From: an uncultured Bacteroidia bacterium
GTDB taxonomy: Bacteria; Bacteroidota; Bacteroidia; Bacteroidales; F082
NCBI GenBank assembly: GCA_902794155.1
Contig: CADBGN010000019.1
Span: 1 to 34,332 of the forward strand
Direction: 5' to 3'
Length of the DNA: 34,332 nt
Part shown: piece after piece, positions 16,722 to 25,934 of the stretch
Numbering within the stretch: position 1 is the stretch's first letter
Layout of the letters: each line of letters opens with the position of its first letter
Position numbers and translations under genes: made by a program
The notes under the pieces: model-generated
Told to the model about the DNA's origin: nothing
The model's input: only the letters and a program-made list of their open reading frames with translations
Databases searched by the model: none

Positions 16722-19700
16722 ATGGCAATGATTAAGAGAACTTTTCTGTTTTTCTTGTTAGGTTGCCTCGTCCTTCCATTGGAAGCGCAAAACACTTCAA
16801 CCCAAGGCAAAGAGTTTTGGGTATCCTTTATGGGAAATGGATATAGGACAAACAGCACCCAAGGGGATCCTTATATCATCAACCAAGTGCTCATCAGTGG
16901 CAAACGCGATTGTTCAGGAACAATCATGAACCCTAACACAGGTTGGTCGCAACAGTTTTTTGTGAGAGCCAACAGTATCACAACCATCGACCATCTTGAG
17001 GACCAAGCCTATGTGGAAACGAGCTACAATGAAAGAGTTGTGGAAAAAGGCCTATGCATTATCACTACCGACACCGTCTCGGTGTTTTGTACTAACATTG
17101 CCCCTGTTTCCTTCGATGCTTCATACGTTCTTCCCATACATGCCTTGGCGGATGACTATATGGTCCAAACCTACGACCAGTCTACCTATGTCGGCTTTAG
17201 CTACGATTTCGAGCAGTATTTCACCAGCGCTTTCCTGATTGTTGCTACCGAAGACAGCACCACTATCGACATCACACCGACGGTCGCTTCTGTCACCGGG
17301 CTGCATTCCCCATTTGAAGAGTTCAGCATCGTCCTCAATGCGGGTGAAGTCTATCAGTATCGTTCCACCTATTCAGGCAACCATAGAGACCTAAGTGGAA
17401 CCCGTATTACGGCCCGTGACTGCAAGCGGATAGCCGTCTTCAACGGCAACACCCTAACGGCCATCCCTGATGGCCAAAGCAGCCGCGACATCGTCTTTGA
17501 GCAAGCTATGCCCCTCCAGTCCTGGGGCAAACAATTCGTCGTCACCAGTTCCTACGGGCGCCAGGGAGACTACGTCAAGGTGACCTCTTCTGCCGATGAC
17601 AACAACATCATGAAAAACGGAGAATTGCTGACAACGCTCAATGCCGGAGAATCCTACATTTTCCTACTGAGTGATTCAGAAGCCTCGTGTTTTATCGAGT
17701 CTGACTACCCTGCCGCCGTGTTCCTCTTCAACACCTCCTACGAAAGCTCGTCATGGGATCACTATGGCGACCCATCGATGGTATGGATAGCCCCCATCGA
17801 GCAACGCATTGATGAAATCACATTCACCACTTTCCACGATGCCGCTCATGCCGACATTGACCACCATTATGTGAATATTATCGTAAAAACCGAAGACATC
17901 GCAACGGTATATTTGGACGGCGAGATGATTTCGCCCCTGCTATTCCACCGCGTCAACGGGAACAACAACTATAGTTACATCCGACAGGAGATTTCTCATG
18001 ACGTGCACCATCTTTCGTGTGCTCACGGTTTCAACGCACATGTGTACGGCTTTGGCGAGGCCAAAGGCTATGCTTACTTGGTAGGGTCCAAAGCCGTCAA
18101 CCTTAACACCTCACTGGTCATCAACGACGTCTCCTTACAGCCCGAGGAGTCTTTCCAATACTGCGTTGAAGAGCCTATCACCTTTACAGCGGAGGTCAAC
18201 CTACAGAATTACCATCTCCTTTGGGACTTCGGTGACGGCACCACCAGCACAAGCAATCCCGTAACCCATACCTACCACAACAAGCGATTACATAACGCTT
18301 CCTTATCCATCTCCGTCGACGAGGGAGGCTGTTCGGGCTCATCAAGCGACACCACCTATTTCTATATTGATGTCTCGCAACAATACGTTGTTGAATACGA
18401 TGAAGTGTGCGAAGGCTCTTTCTACTCAGAACACGGATTCAACAATGTGCACATCAACACTGACACTATTCTGGCCCGACTCCAAGACAACCCTATGCAC
18501 AGTGAATGCCAAGACTCATTGTTGGTTTTCATCACTGCTCGTCCCAACTACCACATTCCCCTGAATGACAGCCGTTGTTGGCAAGGTCAACCTGGCGTGT
18601 ACGATGCCCATGGCTTTAGTTTCGTGTACGACCAACCTGGTACCTACGACCGCCAGCTTAACCTGTTGACCCATTATGGCTGCGATAGCATCCTATACCT
18701 TCACCTCATCGTGGATGATGAAATCACCCATGAATTCAGCGATCATACATGCGAAGATAGTTATGTTTGGGACGGGCGCATCTACACCTCATCAGGCGAT
18801 TACGAATATGAATACACCACCTTAGGCGGCTGCGACAGCATCGTCACCTTGCACCTCACCATGGGGCAACAGAAAGACACTAACTTCTACGCCTTCGCAT
18901 GCGACACCTTAGTTTGGAATGACCATTATTATACATCTACTGACAACTATAGCCAGCACTTCCTCACACCCGAGGGCTGCGACAGCATCGCTACCATGCA
19001 CCTCACCATTGAAAGAACCATTGACACCACTATCATTGTAAATCATGGCATTTGTGACCAATACCTATGGGGCGACACCCTACTTACCGAAAACGGAATA
19101 CACTCCAAATCATTTACCTCAGCCTTAGGTTGTGATAGTATCATTCGTCTTGATCTGACGCTACACTATTCGCCCAAACCCGCCAAAATCCGATGTACCG
19201 ATCCTAATGCCGTCGTATATGGTATGCCCAATGCCGAAGCTGATACCATAGCCGTTGTCACCAATACCGAGTTCTTCTCATTCCAATACACCTTTAGGGT
19301 TGAGGAATCAGAACACAATGAAAGCGAATGCGTTTGGGACAACTGTATTTGGACCATCAGCAAACCTTCGTGGGCCATCGAATATGGCGAGCCAGAATTG
19401 ACAAACGGACATTATCAAAGCGAATGTACGGTTTATGTGGCCGAACAAGACGACAATTATGTCGAGCTAACGGCCATCATTGACAACGGCTGTGGTAGCG
19501 ACACAAGCAAAATCTACCTTAAGCCTTCCTTCTTGGACACCGAAGAAAGCAGCTGCATCGTAGCCGATTTCGATATCTTACCCAATCCCAACAACGGACA
19601 CATGACACTCAATTTCGTCAACATGACGGGGAAAATCGACATCAAAGTGTATGACATGCATGGTATATTGGTCGACAACATACAAACCTACAGTATGGCC

Positions 19701-19811
19701 GACAGCCACATTTTCACATACGACATGAAGGCAAAAGCACAAGGGCTCTACCTATTCATTGCTAACGGAGAAGTAGGTTCCTTGACCAAGAAGGTCATCA
19801 TCTCTCCCTAA
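16722..19811 (+). CDS. T9SS-exported IgGFc-binding-like/PKD protein (copy 1)
   Basis: A 1029-residue exported protein. Start at 16722 (an ATG two codons later is equally possible); signal peptide to about residue 23 (LVLPLEAQ). Residues about 25-450 resemble the N-terminal IgGFc-binding domain known from mucus protein FCGBP and many bacterial proteins: GKEFWVSFMGNG, the stretch ARDCKRIAVFNGNTLTAIP, QAMPLQSWGKQFVVTS, PSMVWIAPIEQR, HGFNAHVYGFG. A PKD domain follows at about 465-545 (WDFGDGTTS). Then come at least four cysteine repeats ending GCDSI; the shared TNTEFFSFQY module at 825-938; and a sorting domain from about 948 (LPNPNNGH). Likely a surface or secreted adhesin. Binding to IgG or mucus is a family name, not shown for bacterial members. 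Confidence 0.85.
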   Translation: MAMIKRTFLFFLLGCLVLPLEAQNTSTQGKEFWVSFMGNGYRTNSTQGDPYIINQVLISGKRDCSGTIMNPNTGWSQQFFVRANSITTIDHLEDQAYVETSYNERVVEKGLCIITTDTVSVFCTNIAPVSFDASYVLPIHALADDYMVQTYDQSTYVGFSYDFEQYFTSAFLIVATEDSTTIDITPTVASVTGLHSPFEEFSIVLNAGEVYQYRSTYSGNHRDLSGTRITARDCKRIAVFNGNTLTAIPDGQSSRDIVFEQAMPLQSWGKQFVVTSSYGRQGDYVKVTSSADDNNIMKNGELLTTLNAGESYIFLLSDSEASCFIESDYPAAVFLFNTSYESSSWDHYGDPSMVWIAPIEQRIDEITFTTFHDAAHADIDHHYVNIIVKTEDIATVYLDGEMISPLLFHRVNGNNNYSYIRQEISHDVHHLSCAHGFNAHVYGFGEAKGYAYLVGSKAVNLNTSLVINDVSLQPEESFQYCVEEPITFTAEVNLQNYHLLWDFGDGTTSTSNPVTHTYHNKRLHNASLSISVDEGGCSGSSSDTTYFYIDVSQQYVVEYDEVCEGSFYSEHGFNNVHINTDTILARLQDNPMHSECQDSLLVFITARPNYHIPLNDSRCWQGQPGVYDAHGFSFVYDQPGTYDRQLNLLTHYGCDSILYLHLIVDDEITHEFSDHTCEDSYVWDGRIYTSSGDYEYEYTTLGGCDSIVTLHLTMGQQKDTNFYAFACDTLVWNDHYYTSTDNYSQHFLTPEGCDSIATMHLTIERTIDTTIIVNHGICDQYLWGDTLLTENGIHSKSFTSALGCDSIIRLDLTLHYSPKPAKIRCTDPNAVVYGMPNAEADTIAVVTNTEFFSFQYTFRVEESEHNESECVWDNCIWTISKPSWAIEYGEPELTNGHYQSECTVYVAEQDDNYVELTAIIDNGCGSDTSKIYLKPSFLDTEESSCIVADFDILPNPNNGHMTLNFVNMTGKIDIKVYDMHGILVDNIQTYSMADSHIFTYDMKAKAQGLYLFIANGEVGSLTKKVIISP

Positions 19812-19859
19812 GCCATTTTGACATCTCCAACCTAAACAAAACCCTATAAAACAACTAAC

Positions 19860-22481
19860 ATGAAAACTAGCAAGAACTCTTTATTACTTCTCCTCATCTT
19901 TGCACTCTTTGGGTCGAAAGCCTTCTCACAGGACGTTTCCACAGAAGGCACTGATTTTTGGGTGTCATTCCTGGGAAACGGGTTTGATAGTAACACTACT
20001 GGTGGTATCCCCTATCTTAAAACGCAAGTACTAGTCAGCTCAATTCACGACTGTTCAGGGCATATCAGCAATCCCAATACTGGTTGGTCAACACAATTCA
20101 GTTTAGAAGCGAACGGGGTCGTTTTTATAGATATTCCCGAAGAGGAATCCTATATGGAATGTAATGACTACACTACCCCATTGGACAAGAGTCTTCATAT
20201 CGTGACAGACCAACCCGTTTCGGTGTATTGCGCCAACGCTGCCAGATACTCTTTTGATGCCTCTTATGTACTTCCCACGCCTGCCCTAGCAGACGATTAC
20301 ATCATTCAAACATACGATCAGTATATCCCTAGTGGTTTTCTGCCTTCAGAATATAATCGTTATTACACCTCATCGTTTCTTATTGTCGCCACAGAAGAAG
20401 GAGAAACCATCATTGACATTATACCAAATGTAGTGACTCTTGACAGCAAACCCGCCGGCCAGGCTTTCAGCATCACGCTGCAACAGGGACAAGTCTATCA
20501 GGTGAGATCAAATAATACAGCAAACTCCTCTACCAGCCGAGATCTCAGTGGTAGCCGAGTCACCGCACGTGACTGCAAGAAAATTGCAGTATTCAATGGT
20601 AACACCCTCACAACAGTTCCCGCTAGTGGCGGCAACGATTCAGACTGCATCTTCGAACAAGCCATGCCCCTCCAATCATGGGGAAAAAAATTCGTAGTAA
20701 CAGCCTCTCTCGGTCGGGAAAACAAAGACTATGTTAAAATCACCTCAGCCTCCAACAACAACCAGATCACTGTTAACGGGCAGTATTACGCCACTCTTAG
20801 TGCCAACGAATCGAAAAGCTTTAGGATGGCAGAAACCTCTTATTCTATCGAAGCCTCAAGCCGATGCGCCGTTTATATGTATAACCCTTCCCAAGACGGC
20901 TCTTCCGGTAGTTCATCAGAATTAGGCGCTCCCAGCATGGTTTGGATTGCACCTATAGAACAACGCGTCAATGAGCTTGCTTTCAACACATTCAACGACT
21001 TGGACCCAGGACACGTCAAGGTCGACAAACACTATGTCAATATCATCGTCGAAAATGACGATGCAGGCTACGTCTTCCTTGATGGCAATCCAATACCCGA
21101 AAACCAATTCAACGCCGTTGCAGGGAACAACCGCTATAAGTTTTATCGGCAGGAAATCAGCCACGGCGCGCACCACCTTTACTGTGAAGGAGGTTTTAAT
21201 GCTCATGTCTATGGTTTTGGCCATGCAACCGGCTATGCCTACATGGTAGGGTCGAAAGCGGCTGACCTGTCCACCTCCATTACGGTCAACCAAGAGGTCG
21301 TCAACCTCTACGACACCGTTAGCAATTGCGCTTTGCAAGACATCACCTTCGAAGCTGATATCAACCTCATCGACTACGACCTTGTGTGGGACTTTGGCGA
21401 CGGCACCACTAGCTCCGAGAACCCTTCTACCCACCGATACGAAGGCAACGGATTGTTTGAGGCCAAACTGACCGTTACCACCCCAGAGCCACCTTGTGGA
21501 GGAACGGCAACTTCAAACACATCCTATTTCTATATCAATTTGCAAAGCGACCCCGACCAAGATATTTATGACACCATTTGTTTCATTACACCTGGCCATT
21601 ACACTGAACATGGTTTTGACCTGTACTATGAAGCTCCAGACAATTACAATCAAACCCAAACTGTCACCAATGAAAGTGGCTGCCAGAGTGACGTCACGCT
21701 CCACCTCACCGTGAGCAAACTCGTCGACTTGCCCATCGATACAGTAAACCATTGGTGCGACTTCTATGAATGGCGTGGCAATACCTTTACCACATCAGGT
21801 TACTACACTGACACAGTCTTTGGCACGGCGACTGAATGTGGCAAGGTGTATCACCTCAATCTAGATCTTGACTACAGTCCCAAACCCAAAATCAGCTGTA
21901 TCACCCAAAACGCAACAGTCTTCGGCGACACCGTTGCCGTAATTACCAATACCGAGTTTTTTTCATTCCAATATGATTTTTCCGTGGAAGATTCATTCGG
22001 ACACTTCGATGACTGGGAATCTTGCAAATGGCATATTTCCAGACCCTCTTGGGACATTGACACCACCATCCTAGTCGGCGATCCTGACAAACGGTATTGC
22101 CGTGTCCATGTCGCCGAACAAAATGACGAAATGGTCGAATTGTGGTGTAATGTATCCAACCACTGCCGTCAAGACAGTGTAGTGTTCTATCTCAAGTCAT
22201 CCTTCTTTGGCCTTGATGGCTATGAAAGCGCACCTACTGATTTCTACATTACGCCCAATCCCAACAAAGGTGAAATGGATCTGCACTTGGAGCAGCTGAC
22301 TGGCAAAGTGAACATCAAAGTATATGATATGCGCGGTGCTCTCATTGATGTCATCGAAACCTACAACGACTTGGATTCCAAAACTTTGCATTACACTTTG
22401 GAACACACCTCTTCAGGCTTCTATTTCTTTGTGGCCACCGCCAAAGAAGGATCCATTGCAAAGAAAGTCATCATTGAATAA
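19860..22481 (+). CDS. T9SS-exported IgGFc-binding-like/PKD protein (copy 2)
   Basis: An 873-residue tandem paralogue of the preceding gene, 48 bases downstream. Signal peptide about 1-24 (ALFGSKAFSQ); IgGFc-binding-like domain about 25-455 (GTDFWVSFLGNG, the stretch ARDCKKIAVFNGNTLTTVP, PSMVWIAPIEQR, GGFNAHVYGFG); PKD about 470-555 (WDFGDGTTSS); two cysteine repeats, fewer than in copy 1; shared module at 680-783, the most divergent of the four (NHC in place of NGCG); sorting domain from about 793 (TPNPNKGE). The gene ends the long plus-strand series and is followed by a strong terminator. The pair differ mainly in number of spacer repeats, hence in predicted reach from the cell surface. Confidence 0.85.
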   Translation: MKTSKNSLLLLLIFALFGSKAFSQDVSTEGTDFWVSFLGNGFDSNTTGGIPYLKTQVLVSSIHDCSGHISNPNTGWSTQFSLEANGVVFIDIPEEESYMECNDYTTPLDKSLHIVTDQPVSVYCANAARYSFDASYVLPTPALADDYIIQTYDQYIPSGFLPSEYNRYYTSSFLIVATEEGETIIDIIPNVVTLDSKPAGQAFSITLQQGQVYQVRSNNTANSSTSRDLSGSRVTARDCKKIAVFNGNTLTTVPASGGNDSDCIFEQAMPLQSWGKKFVVTASLGRENKDYVKITSASNNNQITVNGQYYATLSANESKSFRMAETSYSIEASSRCAVYMYNPSQDGSSGSSSELGAPSMVWIAPIEQRVNELAFNTFNDLDPGHVKVDKHYVNIIVENDDAGYVFLDGNPIPENQFNAVAGNNRYKFYRQEISHGAHHLYCEGGFNAHVYGFGHATGYAYMVGSKAADLSTSITVNQEVVNLYDTVSNCALQDITFEADINLIDYDLVWDFGDGTTSSENPSTHRYEGNGLFEAKLTVTTPEPPCGGTATSNTSYFYINLQSDPDQDIYDTICFITPGHYTEHGFDLYYEAPDNYNQTQTVTNESGCQSDVTLHLTVSKLVDLPIDTVNHWCDFYEWRGNTFTTSGYYTDTVFGTATECGKVYHLNLDLDYSPKPKISCITQNATVFGDTVAVITNTEFFSFQYDFSVEDSFGHFDDWESCKWHISRPSWDIDTTILVGDPDKRYCRVHVAEQNDEMVELWCNVSNHCRQDSVVFYLKSSFFGLDGYESAPTDFYITPNPNKGEMDLHLEQLTGKVNIKVYDMRGALIDVIETYNDLDSKTLHYTLEHTSSGFYFFVATAKEGSIAKKVIIE

Positions 22482-22506
22482 TAACTTACTCACCACAATA
22501 TAACAG

Positions 22507-22540
22507 AAAACGGCTGGCCCAAAAGGTCAGCCGTTTCTCA
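22507..22540. terminator. Bidirectional terminator between convergent genes
   Basis: AAACGGCTG (22508-22516) pairs with CAGCCGTTT (22528-22536), with further CC/GG pairs inside. The hairpin lies in the 98-base gap between the end of the second IgGFc-like gene and the convergent end of the GIN-domain gene, so it can serve both. The T-run on the plus side is short. Confidence 0.75.
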
Positions 22541-22579
22541 TTACAAGGTTATGAAAAAGAGATTTACTTTTCGCTAAAA

Positions 22580-23395
22580 TCAGTCACCTATGCGTCTCAC
22601 CTTGCCACCCACCTTATCACCTTCCAACACGGGATTGCCGTAGTAAGCGATATCACCAGAACCAATGATACTATATGTCAGCTTGTTGCTGACATTGGCA
22701 GTAATGTCACCCGAACCAGCAATGTCGGCTTCCATAACATCTATCGTGCAAGCCAAGTCACAGTCGCCAGAGCCTGCAATACTAATTTCAGCATTGTTGA
22801 CCATACCACTATCAATCTTCGCATTGCCCGAGCCAGCCACATCCACTTCTAATTTGTCGCAAGCTAAGTCTGGCATACTGATATCACCCGATCCAGCAAT
22901 CTGCAACTCCAAATGTGACACATTGACTGCTTCCTTGAAGACGATGTTGCCCGAACCAGCCACAAAGAATTCCATCTTGTCGCCATTCAACGGACTCATC
23001 ATATAGATATTGCCACTTCCTGCAAGGCCAACCTCATTCAAACTTGGTGCGGTAATGTCAATGACAAATTCCGTCGGACGAAGATTGACGTTTTTATGCT
23101 TCTGTTGTCGCTCCAAAATCAGTTCTTTCTCTTTCACCTTAATGTCAAGGTATTCCAACAAGTTCTCATCCACACGGAAAGTGCAGGTATAATCCTCTGA
23201 TATAGTGAAGTTGACCGTCGCGGGCAGAAGCAATGACAAGTCTTCAAAAACACTCACATCACAATTACGAGTGACAATATTGCCATTGCCTTTAACGGTT
23301 TCTCCGCCCAGCGACTCACCGCTAATGGCTATGCTACACGATTGGACAACCATAGCGATGATAGAGGCTGCGATAATCAAAAAATGTCTTTTCAT
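22580..23395 (-). CDS. GIN-domain (DUF2807) lipoprotein, putative adhesin
   Basis: A 271-residue protein with a signal peptide and probable lipobox VVQSC (Cys20). The body is a head-GIN/DUF2807 domain: an N-terminal half with the GNGNIVTRNCDVSVFEDLSL type of start, then repeats each carrying GSGN or GSGD at about 20-residue spacing (at least seven), the pattern of a beta-solenoid. Such proteins are common in Bacteroidetes; their role is unproven despite the adhesin label. It is transcribed convergently to the surface-protein cluster and probably alone, as the ABC operon upstream ends 218 bases away beyond an inverted repeat. A weak TAACTTTT box (23442-23449, minus strand) is the only promoter hint. 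Confidence 0.88.
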   Translation of the reverse strand: MKRHFLIIAASIIAMVVQSCSIAISGESLGGETVKGNGNIVTRNCDVSVFEDLSLLLPATVNFTISEDYTCTFRVDENLLEYLDIKVKEKELILERQQKHKNVNLRPTEFVIDITAPSLNEVGLAGSGNIYMMSPLNGDKMEFFVAGSGNIVFKEAVNVSHLELQIAGSGDISMPDLACDKLEVDVAGSGNAKIDSGMVNNAEISIAGSGDCDLACTIDVMEADIAGSGDITANVSNKLTYSIIGSGDIAYYGNPVLEGDKVGGKVRRIGD

Positions 23396-23508
23396 AGTAC
23401 TGAAGTTTTAGTTGATTTCCTGTAAGACGGAGTTACGCCGAAAAAGTTACAGTATAGTGGAAGTTTTTCTATTAAATAACATTTCAAAATTAAGCGTCAT
23501 TTTCTTTT

Positions 23509-23585
23509 GACTACGAGACACGGGACTTCGAGACTTCGGGACAAGCCAAAGCCTCGTAGTCCCGCAGTCCCGTAGTCTCGTGTCC
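23509..23585. repeat. Imperfect inverted repeat of GGGACT/CGAGACT units
   Basis: Arms at about 23509-23542 and 23552-23585 are imperfect reverse complements around a 9-base centre. Each arm is built of short GGGACTnCGAGACTnC-type units. It lies 28 bases past the stop of the ABC-2 permease gene (minus strand) and upstream of the GIN-domain gene. The RNA would fold strongly in either direction. No T-tract follows, so it is better called a REP-like element than a terminator. Confidence 0.65.
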
Positions 23586-23613
23586 AATATGTAAACTAGT
23601 TTTGTTCATCTAC

Positions 23614-24801
23614 TTATTTGGAAAACATCACCTTCTCGCTGTTGAACATCTTTGTGAGTACCCAGATGCCCAACACCGTATAGAGCGCGTTGGCGGCAAT
23701 CGTGATAATGATGGGCAGCAAATGAGCTTCATGGGCAAAGACTTGTGACATGGCTAGCACACTGTTGTAAATCGGAATCAAGTAATAAGCGATACTGTCC
23801 ACTTTTGTGCCCGACATCATCGGAATCATGCCCACCAACATCACCACCAGCATCAAGGGAGCCATCACAGCCGAGGCTGCCTTTACGGATTTGGCTTTGG
23901 CCGAGATAATGGAGGTGACCGAGACAAGAATCAGTACTGTGCTGAAAATCAACAACAAGAGTGTCACATAATCCGACACTTGATAGATATTGGCATCCAA
24001 GCCCATCTCATCGGCGTGAATCAGTTTGGGCAACGACAGCATCATGCCCAAGAAGCTCGACAAACCGCTCAACATGGCGAAGAACGAGAGGCTCAACACT
24101 TTGCCCAAAGCCAGCTCACGACGCTTCAACGGTGTCACCAGCAAGGTGGCGATGGTGCCGCGCTCTTTTTCGCCCGCGATAGACGGTGGAGCTATCGACA
24201 TGCAGCCTGAGAAGGCCATCAACAAGAGCAACATGGGAATCAGTTCACTGAAAAAATTGCCCACGACATCCTCATTCGAGGCAAGGTCATATACTGCAGA
24301 GCCATCCACCGTGTTGTTGATGTCAAAGCGGTTGCAAATGGTGCTTTCGTAGGCATCCAATGCTGCACTCACCATTGAATAGGCCTGCTGCGACGGCTCT
24401 GAGGCAGAGTTGTAGAGCAGTTGCACATTGGGTGCCATTTGATGGCCACTAATCGGGTCGTATTGGGCAGTCAAGGAATCAAAGTCTTCTGGAAAAACCA
24501 GAAGGATGTATTTGCTGTCTTTCAGGACAAGCTCATTACGGAGCTTCTCTGCATCAAAATTCTCTGTCACCATCTCCAATGGCAAGGCTTCCAATACGGG
24601 ATGCACGCTTTCGGGCAGGTTTTCAACATACATGATGGCGGGCTCCTCATCCTTAGGTTGCATGAAGTTGTTGCCCATGAAGGAATAAATGAGATAAATC
24701 AGCAGACCCGGCATGATGACCGTGGTCATCAGCATGGTACGGTCGCCAAAGAAGCGGGCGCATTCCTTCTTGATAATGGTCCAAGTGTTGTTTTTCATCA
24801 C
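23614..24801 (-). CDS. ABC-2 family permease (NatB-like)
   Basis: A 395-residue inner-membrane permease of the ABC2_membrane_3 type. Layout: a cytosolic start (NNTWTIIKKECARFFGDRTML), first membrane segment about 25-45, a long extracytoplasmic domain about 50-190, then five to six membrane segments to the C-terminus, with PPSIAGEKERGTIATLLVTP between the second and third, the conserved coupling motif of this family. Its start overlaps the stop of the ATPase gene by 4 bases (ATGA), so the two are translationally coupled and form one exporter. The substrate cannot be read; NatAB relatives export Na+, others peptides or drugs. Last gene of the six-gene operon. Confidence 0.9.
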   Translation of the reverse strand: MMKNNTWTIIKKECARFFGDRTMLMTTVIMPGLLIYLIYSFMGNNFMQPKDEEPAIMYVENLPESVHPVLEALPLEMVTENFDAEKLRNELVLKDSKYILLVFPEDFDSLTAQYDPISGHQMAPNVQLLYNSASEPSQQAYSMVSAALDAYESTICNRFDINNTVDGSAVYDLASNEDVVGNFFSELIPMLLLLMAFSGCMSIAPPSIAGEKERGTIATLLVTPLKRRELALGKVLSLSFFAMLSGLSSFLGMMLSLPKLIHADEMGLDANIYQVSDYVTLLLLIFSTVLILVSVTSIISAKAKSVKAASAVMAPLMLVVMLVGMIPMMSGTKVDSIAYYLIPIYNSVLAMSQVFAHEAHLLPIIITIAANALYTVLGIWVLTKMFNSEKVMFSK

Positions 24802-25574
24802 TCCATCCCTCCTTTCTTTTCCTTATAGATGTCGAAGAAACGGTCTTCAAGCGTTTGACCGGCACAGATGCCTTCCAAGGTGTCGCAATGCGTCAGTTGT
24901 CCATCGATGATGATGCCCACGCGGTCGCATAGTTTCTCAACGAGGCTGAAAATGTGGGTCGAAAGGATGATGGTCTTGCCTTGTTCGCGCAGCTCCTGAA
25001 GGTAATCTGTCACGGTTCGAGCAGTGAGCACATCCAAGCCGTTGGTTGGTTCATCGAAGATGACAAACTCAGGGTCGTGCACCAACGAGACCACAAGCGA
25101 AGTCTTTTGTTTCATGCCCGTCGACAAGTCAGCCACCTTGACTTCAGCGAAACGGTCGATACCGAAACGCTTGAACAATTTGGTTTTGCGCTCCGCAATA
25201 ACCTCTGGTGCAATGCCATAGAGTTGAGAGAAAAAGTCGAACAGGTAATTGGGGGTAAAGAAGTCTTCCAATTTCAGTTCAGAGGTCAGGAAACCAATCT
25301 TTGCCCTCACCTGCTCTGGCTGGCTCACAATGGAGCAACCGTCGATGAAAGCATCGCCCTTGTCGGGAACAATGAGGGTGGCAAGCATACGCAAAGTGGT
25401 GGTCTTGCCCGCGCCATTGGGGCCCAACAGGCCGAAGATTTCTCCCTTGTTGGCGGTGAACGAAAGGTTGTCGACTGCGACAATCTCCTTCCGCTCCGTC
25501 CTTTCTATTTTCTGTTGTTTGCGCGAGAGCTGAAAGGTTTTGCTGAGGCCCTCAACGCGAAGAATTTCGTTCAT
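24798..25574 (-). CDS. ABC transporter ATP-binding protein (NatA-like)
   Basis: A 258-residue ATPase. Walker A GPNGAGKT at 51-58, signature LSTGMKQK near 148-155, Walker B FVIFDEPTNGLD near 168-179, switch histidine in ILSTH. Residues 15-32 form a charged insert (RKQQKIERTERKE) before the core, as in some NatA-type proteins. It pairs with the following permease (4-base overlap). The GntR regulator gene ends 18 bases upstream. Probably the energy subunit of a small exporter controlled by that regulator. Confidence 0.93.
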   Translation of the reverse strand: MNEILRVEGLSKTFQLSRKQQKIERTERKEIVAVDNLSFTANKGEIFGLLGPNGAGKTTTLRMLATLIVPDKGDAFIDGCSIVSQPEQVRAKIGFLTSELKLEDFFTPNYLFDFFSQLYGIAPEVIAERKTKLFKRFGIDRFAEVKVADLSTGMKQKTSLVVSLVHDPEFVIFDEPTNGLDVLTARTVTDYLQELREQGKTIILSTHIFSLVEKLCDRVGIIIDGQLTHCDTLEGICAGQTLEDRFFDIYKEKKGGME

Positions 25575-25592
25575 TGAATCATCAATTATTTC

Positions 25593-25931
25593 CTACATTT
25601 TTATTTCGTCCAAGCCGATACCCAGCAACTTCATCTTCTTGACCACCTCGGGCAGTTCCTTCTCGAGAAACTCCTCGCGCATTTGCTTGAGGACGATGTC
25701 CTTGGCCTCAGGCGAGATAAAATAGCCGATGCCGCGCTTGTTGTAGATGATGCCCGCTGCTGTCATAGTCTCGTAAGAGCGCATGATGGTGTTGGGGTTC
25801 ACGCCGAGTTGTATGCCGTAGTCGCGCACCGAAAGGATCCGGTCGTCGGCCTTCAGCTCGCCACGCAGGATCTGCTCATAGAGCTGCGAGCAAATCTGCA
25901 GGTATATGGGTTTATGTGCGTTAAATTCCAT
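25593..25931 (-). CDS. GntR family regulator, YtrA type
   Basis: A 112-residue regulator with an N-terminal winged helix-turn-helix of the GntR family: PIYLQICSQLYEQILRGELK, SVRDYGIQLGVNPNTIMRSY as recognition part, and GIGYFISPEA at the wing. Only about 40 residues follow, as in the YtrA subfamily, which lacks a large ligand domain and typically controls ABC transporter operons, including its own. Here it lies in the middle of an operon with two ABC systems, between the second permease (3 bases) and the NatA-like gene (18 bases). The operon promoter at 28404-28433 is its most likely target; this is inference. Confidence 0.9.
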   Translation of the reverse strand: MEFNAHKPIYLQICSQLYEQILRGELKADDRILSVRDYGIQLGVNPNTIMRSYETMTAAGIIYNKRGIGYFISPEAKDIVLKQMREEFLEKELPEVVKKMKLLGIGLDEIKM

Positions 25932-25934
25932 GGT

